Below, piece after piece: positions 1-10,466 of a stretch of 64,000 bases of DNA (within the stretch, counting starts at the first letter, position 1; each line of letters opens with the position of its first letter). The DNA comes from Spongilla lacustris. Taxonomy: Eukaryota; Porifera; Demospongiae; Spongillida; Spongillidae. The notes beneath the pieces were generated by a model. It searched no databases, was not told where the DNA came from, and saw nothing but the letters and a program-made list of their open reading frames with translations. A program made the position numbers and the translations under genes. The DNA lies in the NCBI GenBank assembly GCA_949361645.1, contig OX442418.1, forward strand, positions 5,337,609-5,401,608, read 5' to 3'.

Positions 1-342
1 GCTTAATATATATATGTACGTATCTAATTGCTGCGTTGCGTGATAATTTATTGGTTGTGTACGTACAAATTGTGTGCGTTGTTAGTGTCTAACCTATCAT
101 CAGTCAGGATTCTGCTCTTGTGATCAGACACTCATCAAACAGAGAACAACAAAAATAAAATAATTACTGATGCTTTTCAACTGTTATGATGAGCATGAAT
201 GCTTAGACTGAACAAGCTACTGCTTCAGTAGTAATGATGTCATTATGTGTGGTACTACCATATACCATGCAAATGAAAATTAAATGACTATATTATCAAT
301 TCTGAAGTGGTCTTTAATTAATGCACACTTATTATTCCACAG

Positions 343-2532
343 CTCTGCACCCTTCCCTCCACACACCATACGTCAGCTGTGCTCTAAGCCCTACAGAGAT
401 CCCAGGATCCTTCCATGTCTCCACTCCTTCTGTGCCCAGTGTCTACATAAGGAGATAGAGAGGTCTGGGACCAAGCAGAACATGGAGTGTCCTACCTGTC
501 AGAGAAGTATCACCATACCAGAGGGTGGAGTCAATGCTATACCTCAGAACCTTCATCTTGGCTTTGAAGTGGAGGTAGCTGGGTACATGTTCAAGATTGG
601 CAGTGATGGTGAAAAGTCATGTGATGTTTGCATTGATGGAGGCAAGGGGCCTGCAGTGGTGTTCTGTTGTACATGTGGCCAGTTCCTGTGTACCTACTGC
701 CATGAGTACCACCAACGCAGTAAAATATTCAATCATCACCAGATGGTTGGACTGGACAAGGAGTCACTCAGACTACTTCCATCCATTATGACACCAACTG
801 AACATCTCTGCTCCCAACCTCATCCCCAGAAAAAAAAGTTGAAATTCTACTGTGAGACTTGCCAATGTCTGGCCTGCAGAGACTGTACCCTAGTCTTTCA
901 CAAGGACCACAGGATTGCTGAGGTGTGCAATATTGCAAAGGTCCACAGAGATGGAATGAGAGAGGCACTTGTGTGTGCACAAGAAGTGATCAAAGCTGAC
1001 CAGTGCCATTGATGCCAATGACATGATGGCAGGACAGGTTGAGACTTCCAGAGAGAATGCCACATTGCTCATAAACCAAGCCTTTGAACAGCTCCACCAA
1101 ACCATAGAGGAAAGGAAGAAGACATTGTTGTCAGAGATGGAGGCCATTTCAGTTTCCAAGGCAACAGCATTGACCCTCCAGAAGGAACAGTTTGTGAAGA
1201 TGCAAGATGAGATTGGTGGCTACACTGAGATGACCTCCCACATCCTCCAGACCCACACTGACCATGAGGTGGTAGCTCTTGGAGGACTGCTACCCACTGA
1301 ACTGAAGGCCACCCTGAAGACGGCATGTGTCCCTCACTCCCAGTCAGTAGAGTGACATACATGTGTCCCTACCAACTGATTCCCTCATGAAGAAACTCTC
1401 CATATTAGGTGATGTAATGGACTCATCTCCATCTCCATCACAAAGCACATGGTCTTCTGGGTCAGCAGCCAAGGTGAGAAAAGTTAAAATGATCAAGACT
1501 TCAAAGGGAGAGAGGTACCCATATGGTGATCTGCAGGTGAAGGCTGAGCTGAGGCCCAAGTCACATGATGGAGCAGTTGTGTATGGAGAGGTGGAGGACC
1601 ATGGGGATGGTACCTACACCATCACCCTCACCCCTCAGACTGCTGGTCCTCGCCAGCTGGTCATCACAATGGATGGTCAACATGTACAGAACAGTCCTCA
1701 TGACCTTGATGTGAGGCCTAACTACCTCACCTTATGTAACCCCCAGCAGGTTATCAATTGTAGTGGTGGTCCATCAAGTATTGCCATCCATGACAGTGGA
1801 GACATCTATGTAACCTGTTGGAGTGATAACAGTATTCATGTGTTTGACCAAGCTGGTCATCAGAAGAGAACCATAGGTAGTGGTGGGAGTGGTGATGGTC
1901 AGTTCAGTGGACCATATGGTATATCCATCAAGGGAGATGTGATGTATGTTCCTGAATATGGTAATAATTGTATACAGAAGCTAACAACAGGAGGTCAGTT
2001 CCTGCAGAAGTTTGGTCACCAGGGATCTAGTGCAGGACAGTTTAGTGGACCACTATCAGTTATTGTTGACCACAGAGATAGAATGATTGTTGCTGATTTC
2101 AGCAACCACAGAGTAGTAGATCTAATAGTGGATCAAAATGGCACCTGGCTATTGACCATAAGTGGTAATGTCTCTGGTAGTCATGGATTTCAGTCTCCAT
2201 ATGGTCTTGCCTTGGACCCTCAAGGGAACATCCATATTGCATACTATGGTTCTAACACCATCAAAGTCTTCACACCTGAGGGGACCTATGTCAGATCATA
2301 TGGAGATGTAAAGAATCCATCTGGAATAGCAGTTGATGAAGAAGGTTACAGCATGGTCTGTGAGATGAGTGGCAATTGTCTCTCCATCTTTGATCCTCAA
2401 GGAAATAAGATCCACACAGTTGGCAGTCTCAATCAACCTCGTGGGGTTATTCTAGATCCTATAAATTGTAGTCTATATGTAGCAAACTGTGGTGCTAATA
2501 CTGTATTGAAGTACACAATGTATGCTGTGTAA
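343..2532 (+). pseudogene. TRIM-NHL gene (RING, B-boxes, coiled coil, filamin, NHL) with two frame breaks
   Basis: Three consecutive reading frames make one TRIM2/3/71-type protein. Piece 1 (to 1012) has a RING with seven of eight expected zinc ligands (CLHSFCAQC and later CPTC are clear; the first Cys is missing), B-box 1 (CDVC...CGQFLC...H) and B-box 2 (CETC...CRDC...HKDH). Piece 2 (about 1000-1355) is the coiled coil. Piece 3 (about 1357-2532) has a filamin-type Ig repeat and about six NHL repeats ending in TAA. Each switch is +1 and fits one extra base: in the AAAG run near 995 and a T near 1356. A splice acceptor (TTATTCCACAG) ends at 342, so I start there; the first exon and initiator were not found. 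Such proteins are ubiquitin ligases whose NHL propeller binds RNA or protein. It may be a recent pseudogene or an intact gene with two assembly indels. Confidence 0.85.
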
Positions 2533-3230
2533 TGGAGATGCAATGATGATGTAATGTTTGTCATGTTTAACACGGGCGCTGGAGCCGGGGGCCGGGAAGG
2601 GGGGGCAGGTCCTGCAATTGCCGAAACTGCAGGCGAATGGTGTTTAAAATACAGCTGGCTCCATTACGATTCGTCTTTACTGATGCTAGCATACTGCTAG
2701 ATATGCATGAAGGCAGAACATGAGAATACGTTTTTAGCAAGTACCAAACCGTTTAATAACGCACACCTCAGAAGTGGCTGCCATAAGGAAGGTGAAGTAC
2801 AACAAAAAATTTAGTGAAGAGAACAAGCTAAATAGGATGAATGATACTCATTAAAATAAGAAAATAGTAAATCGCAAGTACGTCTTTAAGTCTTGTAGAC
2901 GTACTTTGTGAAGCGTGTCAATTGAACCAGATAAAGCTGCTAAACATTAACCAAGAAAGCCACTGCCTTATATCAGATATGTTATTGCCGAGGAGTCTGT
3001 TCGAGGTAACGAATTCTATTTATAGCCTATTTGGTAGTTTTATATTTGGATGTCTACAATCATAATTTCTTGCCATGATTTTGAGGCGGAATAATGCACA
3101 ACTTGCAAAGCTTCTGGGACGATGGGGGAGCTTACAGCGCTCCCCCATACCCCCTAACTGGGGGGAGGGGGTTATACCCCCTCCCGCACCCACTCCCTTC
3201 GTCTACACCCACTTCATTTGCCGGACCATT
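2533..3230. other. Non-coding stretch with G/C-rich hairpins
   Basis: No gene seen. 2575-2610 is a G-rich patch. 3123-3186 holds three hairpin-capable units in a row (GGGGGAGC/GCTCCCCC, CCCCCTAACTGGGGGG, AGGGGGTTATACCCCCT). The host sequence continues on the far side of the retrotransposon at 8444. Confidence 0.5.
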
Positions 3231-3234
3231 GCTG

Positions 3235-3426
3235 TGTAACGCGGCCACGAATTCAACAGAGAATGCTGTTAGAATATATTAGCAGCACTTAAGAGATACA
3301 ATCACAGCAGCTCTCTAGATACAAAAGGACCTACGCTTATATACAGATAAATGCACGTGCATACAGACAGACAGTCTAGGGTTCAAAGGTGGACCACATC
3401 AGGTGATAATGTACATCTGCATTACA
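3235..3426 (-). repeat. 3' LTR of the Gypsy element
   Basis: 192-bp direct copy of 8252-8443. It abuts the polypurine tract at 3427-3440. Confidence 0.96.
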
Positions 3427-3440
3427 CTGCTCCCTCCTCA
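3427..3440 (-). promoter_or_regulatory. Polypurine tract
   Basis: Minus strand GAGGAGGGAGCAG lies directly before the 3' LTR, the normal place for the plus-strand primer of reverse transcription. Confidence 0.75.
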
Positions 3441-3456
3441 TTTGAGATGCTCTCTA

Positions 3457-6400
3457 TTAATGCCCATAATAGTCAGGTGGACGACGTGTGCGTTGAGGGT
3501 ACCGTGTGTTTGTTGGGCGGGGAATGAGTGACTGACGCCTATTGACAACAGGAGGATCTTCAATCGGAGGTGGTACATCAATGGGAGGTACAGGTACATC
3601 GCCAGCAGGTGGTTGTGCTTCTGGGAGTGGCTGTACTTCTTCGTCATCACTCATGATCTCCAACTGTTCACCTAATAGCTCAGGTTGAGGTACTCTGGCT
3701 GCAGACTCTTCATTTTGAGTGACTCTAGTTTTAGTTGCTGGAACATGTGCTGGAGCTTGTATTCCTTCAATACACGGTTTCAGTCGATCGAAGTGCACTA
3801 CTTGAGTACTTTTTCCTTTCAATGCTCTAATCTTGTAGTCACTCTCACCTATACGTTCTTGCACTCGATAAGGTCCTTTCCATGGATGATGCAGTTTCCT
3901 TGACTGTCCACGAGGCACCACTATTGAGTGCAGCCAGACAACATCACCGACACTGTATGGTTTACCATGCACTTTCTCATCATAGAATGACTTCTGTCTC
4001 TTATGCTCCGCATTGCATTTCTCTCGCACTACTGCATAAGCATTGTGTAAGGCATTCCTGAGCTCAGTTGCATATTCTCCTGCTGTGAAACTATCACTTG
4101 GGCCAGTGCCGTACATAAGGTCCACAGGAAGCCTTGCTTGACGACCAAACATCAGATAGAATGGAGTGTATCCTGTTGACGAGTGAACACTAGAATTATA
4201 GGCCATGCACAGTTTTCTAATACACTGGTCCCAATCAGATTGATTGTTCACAGTAGTTGCCAACATGTCCAATAAAGTTCTATTGAACCTTTCAACCATG
4301 CCATTACATTGGGGATGATAAGGTGTGGTACGTGACTTCTTAATGTGCAGCAGCTTACAAACTTCTCCAATAAGTTTTGACTCAAACTGTCTGCCCTGGT
4401 CCGAGTGCAATTGTTCTGGAGGGGAAAATCTACAGAACATTTCATTCACCAATTTCTCAGCTACTGTCACTGCCTCTTGGTTAGGTATAGCATAGACCTC
4501 AACCCACCGAGTGAAGTAATCACTAGCCACTAGTACATACCTATTGCCATCCTTTGTCTCCGGAAGGGGACCCATTATGTCCACCGCTACAATCTGCATG
4601 GGGGACCCAGCCTGCACGGTTTGGAGTGCTGCTCTATTTTTTGGTGCACTTGTCTTCCTGGTAGCACAGCTTGCACAGGTTTTACACCACTCCCTTGCAG
4701 CTTCCATGCTTCCAGGCCAATAGAAGCGCTCCTTCAGACGGAAAGACATCTTCTCTTCTCCTATGTGCCCGCCAACTGCACCACTGTGCAATTCATTCAG
4801 TAGAGTCGCCCGAAGTATAAAGGGTATCACAAGCTGGTGACCACAAAGTTGTCCTTTTTGAAGTGATCTCCACAATGTACCATTTCTGACACACAACATT
4901 TCCCACAACTGGAAAAGGCGACGCCCCTCAAGACTCCAGGACTTGACTTCATCAGGATGTGGCTTGCGATCAAGTTCAACAGCTTGGAGCACTGGGCCCA
5001 CAGATGGATCAGCCAGCTGCAGTTTGCGCATCTCTTCGGAGGGGTATGACTGGAATGGAAGATTAATAATCACACCTACTTGGGTTGGAACATCATCAGT
5101 TGGGTTGTGTGAATCACGACCACACTGTCTGCAGGGCATCCTGGAGAGTGCATCTGCATTCCCATGCCGTATCCCTGGTCTATGTACAACAGTGAAGTTG
5201 TATTCTTGGAGACGTTCTATCCAACGGGCAAGTTGTCCTTCAGGCTCTCTAAAATTCTGAATCCATATCAGTGAGCCATGGTCTGTCCTCAAGGTGAAAT
5301 GCTGTCCCAGCAAGTAACAGCGGAAGTGGTGTACGAACTCTACAACAGCAAGTAATTCTCGTCTTGTCACACAGTAGCGTTGCTCCTGTCTGCTTAATGA
5401 TCTACTTGCATAGGCAATAACACACTCACTACCATCATCTTGACCCTGAGAAAGGACTGCTCCTATGCCATTCTCACTAGCATCAGTGTCTAGGATGAAC
5501 GTCTTTGAGTAGTCTGGGAAGGCAAGTACAGGTGCTGACACAAGGCATGCACGGAGTTGATCAAATGCATTCTGACAAGACTCATTCCATTCAAATGTTA
5601 CATTCTTCTCCGTCAATCTCTGCAGAGGTTTTGCGAGGGAAGCAAAATTCTTGATGAACCGCCTGTAGTAGTTCACCAAGCCCAAGAACTGTTGTATTTC
5701 CCTCTTGTCAGTTGGAGTAGGCCAATTGGACACCACCTCTGTTTTGTCTGGGTCTGTTGAAATTCCACTGGCTGAGACAACATGCCCTAGAAACCTGACT
5801 TTCTGCTGGCAAAAATTACATTTCTTAGGTTGAAGCTTAAGACCAGCTTGCCTCAACCGTGTCAAAACATTGCCAAGGCAATGCAGGTGTTCTGAGAATG
5901 TCCTGCCCACAACAACAATATCGTCGAAGTACACCAAGCAGTCCGTCCACTTGAGATCATTCAGCACTCGATCCATCAATCGCTGAAAAGTTGCAGGTGC
6001 ATTACAAAGCCCGAAGGGCATTACCTTAAACTCAAACAATCCCTCTGGTGTTGTAAATGCAGTCTTCTGCCTGTCTGCCTCCTCGACTTCCACCTGCCAG
6101 TATCCGCTTGCAAGATCCAGTGTACTAAAGAACTTCGTTCCACCAAGTGTGTCTAGGGTGTCGTCCACACGAGGGAGTGGGTAGGCATCCTTCTTCGTGA
6201 CTGAATTCACTTTTCTGTAATCAACACAAAATCGCATAGAGCCGTCTTTCTTACGTACCAGTATGATTGGAGAGGACCATGGGCTGTGAGATGGTTGGAT
6301 GACATCCTTTTCCAGCATTTCATCCAGCATTTTTCTTACTTCGAGCCGACGAGCTTGTGGGACACGACGTGGTAACTGGTGTATTGGCTGGGCATCTCCT

Positions 6401-7317
6401 GTATCTAGATGGTGCTTGATTTCTCCTGTTCGACCTATATTACCAGGGTGTAAACTGAATACATCAGCATAATCCAAGAGAACAGAAAACAACATCTCTT
6501 TATCCCTGACACTGAGATGGTCACCAATCTTGGATACCATCTCCCACAGAGCCTTTTGATCATCGTGTGGGACATCCTTATCTCTTGATACGGCGTGAAC
6601 ATTGAGGTCTTCATCACCTGGAGGATCTTTCTCCAAGGCCTCCATAGTGGCAATCCGGGTCCCTTTCTTCACCACCACAGCCTCCTTTCTTGGATTGAGC
6701 ACTCTGAGTGGAACAGAACGTCCTGAAGGACTAACAACAGCATGAGCAACCATTAGTCCATGGCGACCATGCCGGTCACCCTCCACAATCCAGGAATGAT
6801 TGAATACTTGATGATCCAGCTCCACCATGATTTCCTGCTCACTTTCAGCAGGGATTAGCAACTTTTGCTTCACAACCAATCCTATCAGAGGAGTGCATGT
6901 GTACGGCTTCTGTTGAGTATTATCAAGTGATAGTGACACTCTTTGACATGGGAAGTCGATACGTCTCAGCCCGCTATCTATGACACATCTACACTGCTCC
7001 AAAAAATCTAGACCCAGGATTGCTTCAACTGACAAGTCATCTACTATGACAAATGTAGCAGCCATTGGGGTAGGAACTTCAGCAAATTTCAATTGCACTA
7101 AACCTACTCCCCTTATACTAAGTGGTATGCCACTTACACCAACCAACTTTTGTCCAGTGCCTTCCTCCAATTTGAGTTTGCTGTCCAATTTGGCTGCCTT
7201 AGCCCAAATGTCACTACGAAGGAGAGAAACTGCTGCTCCTGTGTCAATTATAAACTCAATTGGTAGGGTGGCTATACAACCTTTCAAACGGTAACTTAAC
7301 TGACAGAGTGGGCACAG
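3457..7317 (-). CDS. Pol polyprotein: protease, RT, RNase H, integrase
   Basis: Open from after a TAA at 7318-7320; there is no ATG near the front (the first Met-like codon is TTG at 7287), which fits frameshift expression from gag. Counting from 7287: aspartic protease DTGA at 15-18; RT with first catalytic Asp at 391 (STLDLASGYWQ) and YFDD at 453-456; RNase H with DTDAS at 600-604, Glu 644 and ADALS near 711; integrase zinc finger H834/H841/C871/C874; DDE residues D903 (AVDIMG), D963 (HSDQG) and E999 (MVERF). A GPY-like module (WKGPYRV) follows near 1150. No chromodomain or envelope is visible. It replicates and integrates the element. No stop or frame break is seen. Confidence 0.95.
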   Translation of the reverse strand: MCPLCQLSYRLKGCIATLPIEFIIDTGAAVSLLRSDIWAKAAKLDSKLKLEEGTGQKLVGVSGIPLSIRGVGLVQLKFAEVPTPMAATFVIVDDLSVEAILGLDFLEQCRCVIDSGLRRIDFPCQRVSLSLDNTQQKPYTCTPLIGLVVKQKLLIPAESEQEIMVELDHQVFNHSWIVEGDRHGRHGLMVAHAVVSPSGRSVPLRVLNPRKEAVVVKKGTRIATMEALEKDPPGDEDLNVHAVSRDKDVPHDDQKALWEMVSKIGDHLSVRDKEMLFSVLLDYADVFSLHPGNIGRTGEIKHHLDTGDAQPIHQLPRRVPQARRLEVRKMLDEMLEKDVIQPSHSPWSSPIILVRKKDGSMRFCVDYRKVNSVTKKDAYPLPRVDDTLDTLGGTKFFSTLDLASGYWQVEVEEADRQKTAFTTPEGLFEFKVMPFGLCNAPATFQRLMDRVLNDLKWTDCLVYFDDIVVVGRTFSEHLHCLGNVLTRLRQAGLKLQPKKCNFCQQKVRFLGHVVSASGISTDPDKTEVVSNWPTPTDKREIQQFLGLVNYYRRFIKNFASLAKPLQRLTEKNVTFEWNESCQNAFDQLRACLVSAPVLAFPDYSKTFILDTDASENGIGAVLSQGQDDGSECVIAYASRSLSRQEQRYCVTRRELLAVVEFVHHFRCYLLGQHFTLRTDHGSLIWIQNFREPEGQLARWIERLQEYNFTVVHRPGIRHGNADALSRMPCRQCGRDSHNPTDDVPTQVGVIINLPFQSYPSEEMRKLQLADPSVGPVLQAVELDRKPHPDEVKSWSLEGRRLFQLWEMLCVRNGTLWRSLQKGQLCGHQLVIPFILRATLLNELHSGAVGGHIGEEKMSFRLKERFYWPGSMEAAREWCKTCASCATRKTSAPKNRAALQTVQAGSPMQIVAVDIMGPLPETKDGNRYVLVASDYFTRWVEVYAIPNQEAVTVAEKLVNEMFCRFSPPEQLHSDQGRQFESKLIGEVCKLLHIKKSRTTPYHPQCNGMVERFNRTLLDMLATTVNNQSDWDQCIRKLCMAYNSSVHSSTGYTPFYLMFGRQARLPVDLMYGTGPSDSFTAGEYATELRNALHNAYAVVREKCNAEHKRQKSFYDEKVHGKPYSVGDVVWLHSIVVPRGQSRKLHHPWKGPYRVQERIGESDYKIRALKGKSTQVVHFDRLKPCIEGIQAPAHVPATKTRVTQNEESAARVPQPELLGEQLEIMSDDEEVQPLPEAQPPAGDVPVPPIDVPPPIEDPPVVNRRQSLIPRPTNTRYPQRTRRPPDYYGH

Positions 7318-8230
7318 TTAAAACACTATTCTGGGTCCTTACAGGCTCTCCCCCTCGTGCTGGACCCCCTAGCACTGGAGGGTGGCAGTTTTCCTGCTGC
7401 TGTTGTTTACTACTGACTGGACAATTGCGTGCTATATGACCCATTTCTCCACAACTCCAACATGTAACAGTACTTCTACCACCGTAACGCCCTCCAAACC
7501 TACGTAAGGGCGGACGCCCCTGGCTTCCTGAACTTGGTTCCTGCAATAGCTTCTCTAAACGGTCTAGGCGCTCGACGAGCAGTTTCATTTCTTTCGTTCC
7601 CTCTGTTGTGACAGCAGCAACAGCTGGCTCTTTTTGATGTGGTACCGCACATACGGGCTCTGAATGTTGTTGAGTAGGAATGCTAACCGTGCCGGTAATG
7701 GACTTACTACTGCTATGCCCCAGATATGTCTCCATCTCAATAGTGGTGGTAACAGCTGCTTCCACGGTTTTAGGACGCGTCTGCCGTACACTAAAGGAGA
7801 GATGAGAATCTTCAATCTGAGACAAAAATTGGTTCAGCGCAAGGCGTTCGCGGGCCTTTTCTTCGAGATCTGGGTACGCTTTATCCGCGAGTACTCTTAA
7901 TGCGTCACCAAACGAAGCCCAGTCCTCGTCGTTTTGCCTCTTCCTAACCTGAAGTTCTGCCATGTGCAGGTCCCTTGAACTGTCGGGGTGGAAACGACGA
8001 CGTAACGCATCTTTGCACTCACCGTATTTCGTACGAGCGTCTTGCGCTAGCCTCCGGTACGCTGTATGAGCCTTTCCGGTAAGTCGCACTCGAATCCATT
8101 TCAGTTTCTCTTCGTCACTGTCCCACTTGTTCACTGCTGCGCAGTCTTCAAAGTGCTCTATCCAGTCGTCCCAACGACTAATTCCAGATTCGCCGCTAAA
8201 AGGTTCGGGTAGGAGAACTGGTCGAGCCAT
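7256..8230 (-). CDS. Gag polyprotein of the Gypsy element
   Basis: 324 codons from an ATG 21 nt after the 5' LTR. Residues 1-190 form a capsid-like helical region of the retrotransposon Gag type; a short coiled segment follows near 215-232. A CCHC zinc knuckle (CWSCGEMGHIARNC) near residue 260 would bind the genomic RNA. The stop at 7256 overlaps the open pol frame by about 60 nt. Pol lies in the +1 frame relative to gag, so Gag-Pol probably needs a +1 ribosomal shift, or less likely reinitiation. Confidence 0.93.
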   Translation of the reverse strand: MARPVLLPEPFSGESGISRWDDWIEHFEDCAAVNKWDSDEEKLKWIRVRLTGKAHTAYRRLAQDARTKYGECKDALRRRFHPDSSRDLHMAELQVRKRQNDEDWASFGDALRVLADKAYPDLEEKARERLALNQFLSQIEDSHLSFSVRQTRPKTVEAAVTTTIEMETYLGHSSSKSITGTVSIPTQQHSEPVCAVPHQKEPAVAAVTTEGTKEMKLLVERLDRLEKLLQEPSSGSQGRPPLRRFGGRYGGRSTVTCWSCGEMGHIARNCPVSSKQQQQENCHPPVLGGPARGGEPVRTQNSVLTVPTLSVKLPFERLYSHPTN

Positions 8231-8232
8231 TC

Positions 8233-8250
8233 CAGCTGCCGACTACGCCA
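8233..8250 (-). promoter_or_regulatory. Candidate tRNA primer-binding site
   Basis: One base past the 5' LTR the minus strand reads TGGCGTAGTCGGCAGCTG, beginning with the TGG that pairs with a tRNA 3' CCA. The tRNA was not identified. Confidence 0.5.
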
Positions 8251-8251
8251 A

Positions 8252-8443
8252 TGTAACGCGGCCACGAATTCAACAGAGAATGCTGTTAGAATATATTAGC
8301 AGCACTTAAGAGATACAATCACAGCAGCTCTCTAGATACAAAAGGACCTACGCTTATATACAGATAAATGCACGTGCATACAGACAGACAGTCTAGGGTT
8401 CAAAGGTGGACCACATCAGGTGATAATGTACATCTGCATTACA
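8252..8443 (-). repeat. 5' LTR of the Gypsy element
   Basis: 192 bp; on the minus strand it starts TGTAATGC and ends GTTACA. It matches the other LTR at every base I compared. No TATA box was assigned with confidence. Confidence 0.96.
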
Positions 8444-8465
8444 GCTGTATACCTTCCGACGCCCA

Positions 8466-8504
8466 CAATCTCCCTTCCTCCCTCCCTCCCTCCCTCCCAC
8501 CCCT
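8466..8504. repeat. (CCCT)n microsatellite
   Basis: CTCCCTTCCTCCCTCC... directly downstream of the retrotransposon, ending in CCCACCCC. Confidence 0.85.
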
Positions 8505-9137
8505 TTGTCCCCTTCCCATTTTTGGACATCTGGTGTTAATTTCCAATTGCAATATAATGTATTATATGGATGTGTGACAATACTACTTATAAGATTTTTA
8601 AAAAGACTAATGCTGCATGCACAAGTGACATCGTCACGTTATGCAGCCTTCGAATCCAATCCTATCCGACTCCTTGATACATGCACATTTGGGGGAACAT
8701 TTGACACATTCCAACATACCTTTGTCTTTGGTACTCCGGCACGTGCAAAATACCTGATTTTGCCATTTTTCATGTCCCTATATGCCACTCTCCTTCTGTT
8801 CAGCTTTTCAAAGGGGAAAGGCTGTATCACTCTATTTTCCAAGCACTGTAGTAAATGGCCCCGCATGGCTGATGGCTGTACCTTCAGTGTTGAAATGCGT
8901 GAGTCATCCCCAGCACACAGAGCAGTGGCAAATGCCAACGTAAAACGACCACAATCATTTGAATTCACGATTGTTATTAGAGATATTGTAAACAAACAGG
9001 GATGTCTCTCAGTAAATTTAACTAAATCAGAACTGTGCATATGCATGCGTCAGAACGGACTGCTTGCAATTGGGGCATGCAAATATAGTGGCAGGTATAT
9101 ATTATGCAGACTGAATTTTGATATGCATAGCTTTTAA
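8505..9137. other. Overlapping open frames on both strands, unassigned
   Basis: A 210-codon plus frame (8505-9137) overlaps a 135-codon minus frame (8639-9046). Neither has a motif I recognise. The minus frame is basic and looks more protein-like in composition; it could be a fragment of an old element or chance. No splice or promoter evidence supports either. Confidence 0.25.
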
Positions 9138-9405
9138 TAAAGCAAATCCCTGAATGTATACTATACCTGTTTTGAATTCTTCGCGGGAACAACGAGAACG
9201 CCTTTTGCATCAAGGCTGGATTTCATTTCTCTTGATGAATTGTTGCATCGTTGCATTGTGTCAGTTGCACAAAGCAGGATTTTGAAGAGATTATTTTACA
9301 CTCTCACCAAAGGCTGAATAGTATACGCCTCTACTTCCGAGCAATCTCAGTAGCCATTGCCATTGCCAATTAAAATTGTGGTACTGATATCAGTGATGAT
9401 TCAAA

Positions 9406-9429
9406 TTAAATCCGGTCGACCGGATTTAA
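9406..9429. repeat. 24-bp perfect palindrome around GGTCGACC
   Basis: Symmetric about GTCGAC with arms TTAAATCCG/CGGATTTAA. A partial second copy (CAGGTCGACCGGATTCAAAT) follows at about 9450-9470. Confidence 0.8.
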
Positions 9430-9469
9430 ACGGTGGACCCGACTTAAACCAGGTCGACCGGATTCAAAT

Positions 9470-10254
9470 CAGGTAATGCAATCAAATCTATATGTACGAA
9501 CATGTGACATGCATGACTACTCTAATATCGCATAGGATCGTGCATTTTTAGATTTAATCGTCTTACATGCTCTTAAGTCGAACTAAATCGTCCGAATTTC
9601 AGCGAACCGCGAAAGTCCTCGAAAATTTCATAAATCCGGACCGATCTTCCCAAGCAGTTGGACTTAAGATGCCAAATCAACCATATATATATAGGAGATC
9701 TAATTTTGTACTTACATTGAACTTACTGTTACATTCCTGGTGGTCATGCATATTGCAACTAAAAAACCATCTCTCATTGCATGCACGGGCATAAGCTTTA
9801 TGTAATATTCGACGAACTAGCTTATTGCCTATAAAGCGATGATTGAAAAATGAGCTTTTGACCGTTATTTGTTTACAAGTAGCCAAGCTTTGTTTACATG
9901 TGCTAATTAGATTAACACCACAGTTTTTTACACAGAAGTGTTTGCTGAATGTGAAAATGTAATTGTCGTGCTCTAAATATGATCGGTTGAAAAGATATTA
10001 GCCAAAAACTGAAAAATTCAGTTTAGGCAGCATTTCATTTGGACCTTCACATAATGAATATGTATTGTGAAAGGGCTAGGTCAAGCTTTGACCACTAACA
10101 GTTTTCACAACGAGAATGAACTGACCTCCTTTTGTGCTGGGACAGGGTCAGAGATATCGGGGGATTTGAAATTATTTGACGCGAGTATACTTCAGGACAC
10201 GGGCAGTTTGAATAAATACGGGCATTTGACATGAAATTATTGACCTATAATAAA
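9470..10254. other. AT-rich non-coding stretch
   Basis: No gene, RNA or repeat recognised. Confidence 0.4.
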
Positions 10255-10455
10255 CTTTAAAAATATAATTATATTATATATATACGCGCGATATTATAAA
10301 ATAATACCATACACATTACATCTAAATTTATTATATCACAAGTAACTTATATTATTATAACCTACTAATTATATATAATTATAATTTATATATATACACA
10401 TATAATTATAATTTATAATTATAATACATACATATAATATATACAATTTAAACAC
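10255..10455. repeat. AT/TA-rich low-complexity block
   Basis: Runs of TATATA and ATAATTATA with few G/C bases, lying just after the stop of the endonuclease fragment. Confidence 0.8.
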
Positions 10456-10466
10456 ACAACACAATG

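Larger units (their letters stand above)
3235..8443 (-). mobile_element. Complete Ty3/Gypsy LTR retrotransposon, recent insertion
   Basis: A 5,209-bp element on the minus strand. Two 192-bp LTRs (8252-8443 upstream, 3235-3426 downstream) begin TGTAA and end TTACA and appear identical base for base. A 4-bp target duplication GCTG flanks it (3231-3234 and 8444-8447). Gag and pol frames are both open with all catalytic motifs present, in the usual order protease-RT-RNase H-integrase, and there is no envelope frame. Identical LTRs and open frames mean it inserted recently and could be autonomous. It is compact: only 21 nt separate the 5' LTR from the gag ATG. Confidence 0.97.
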
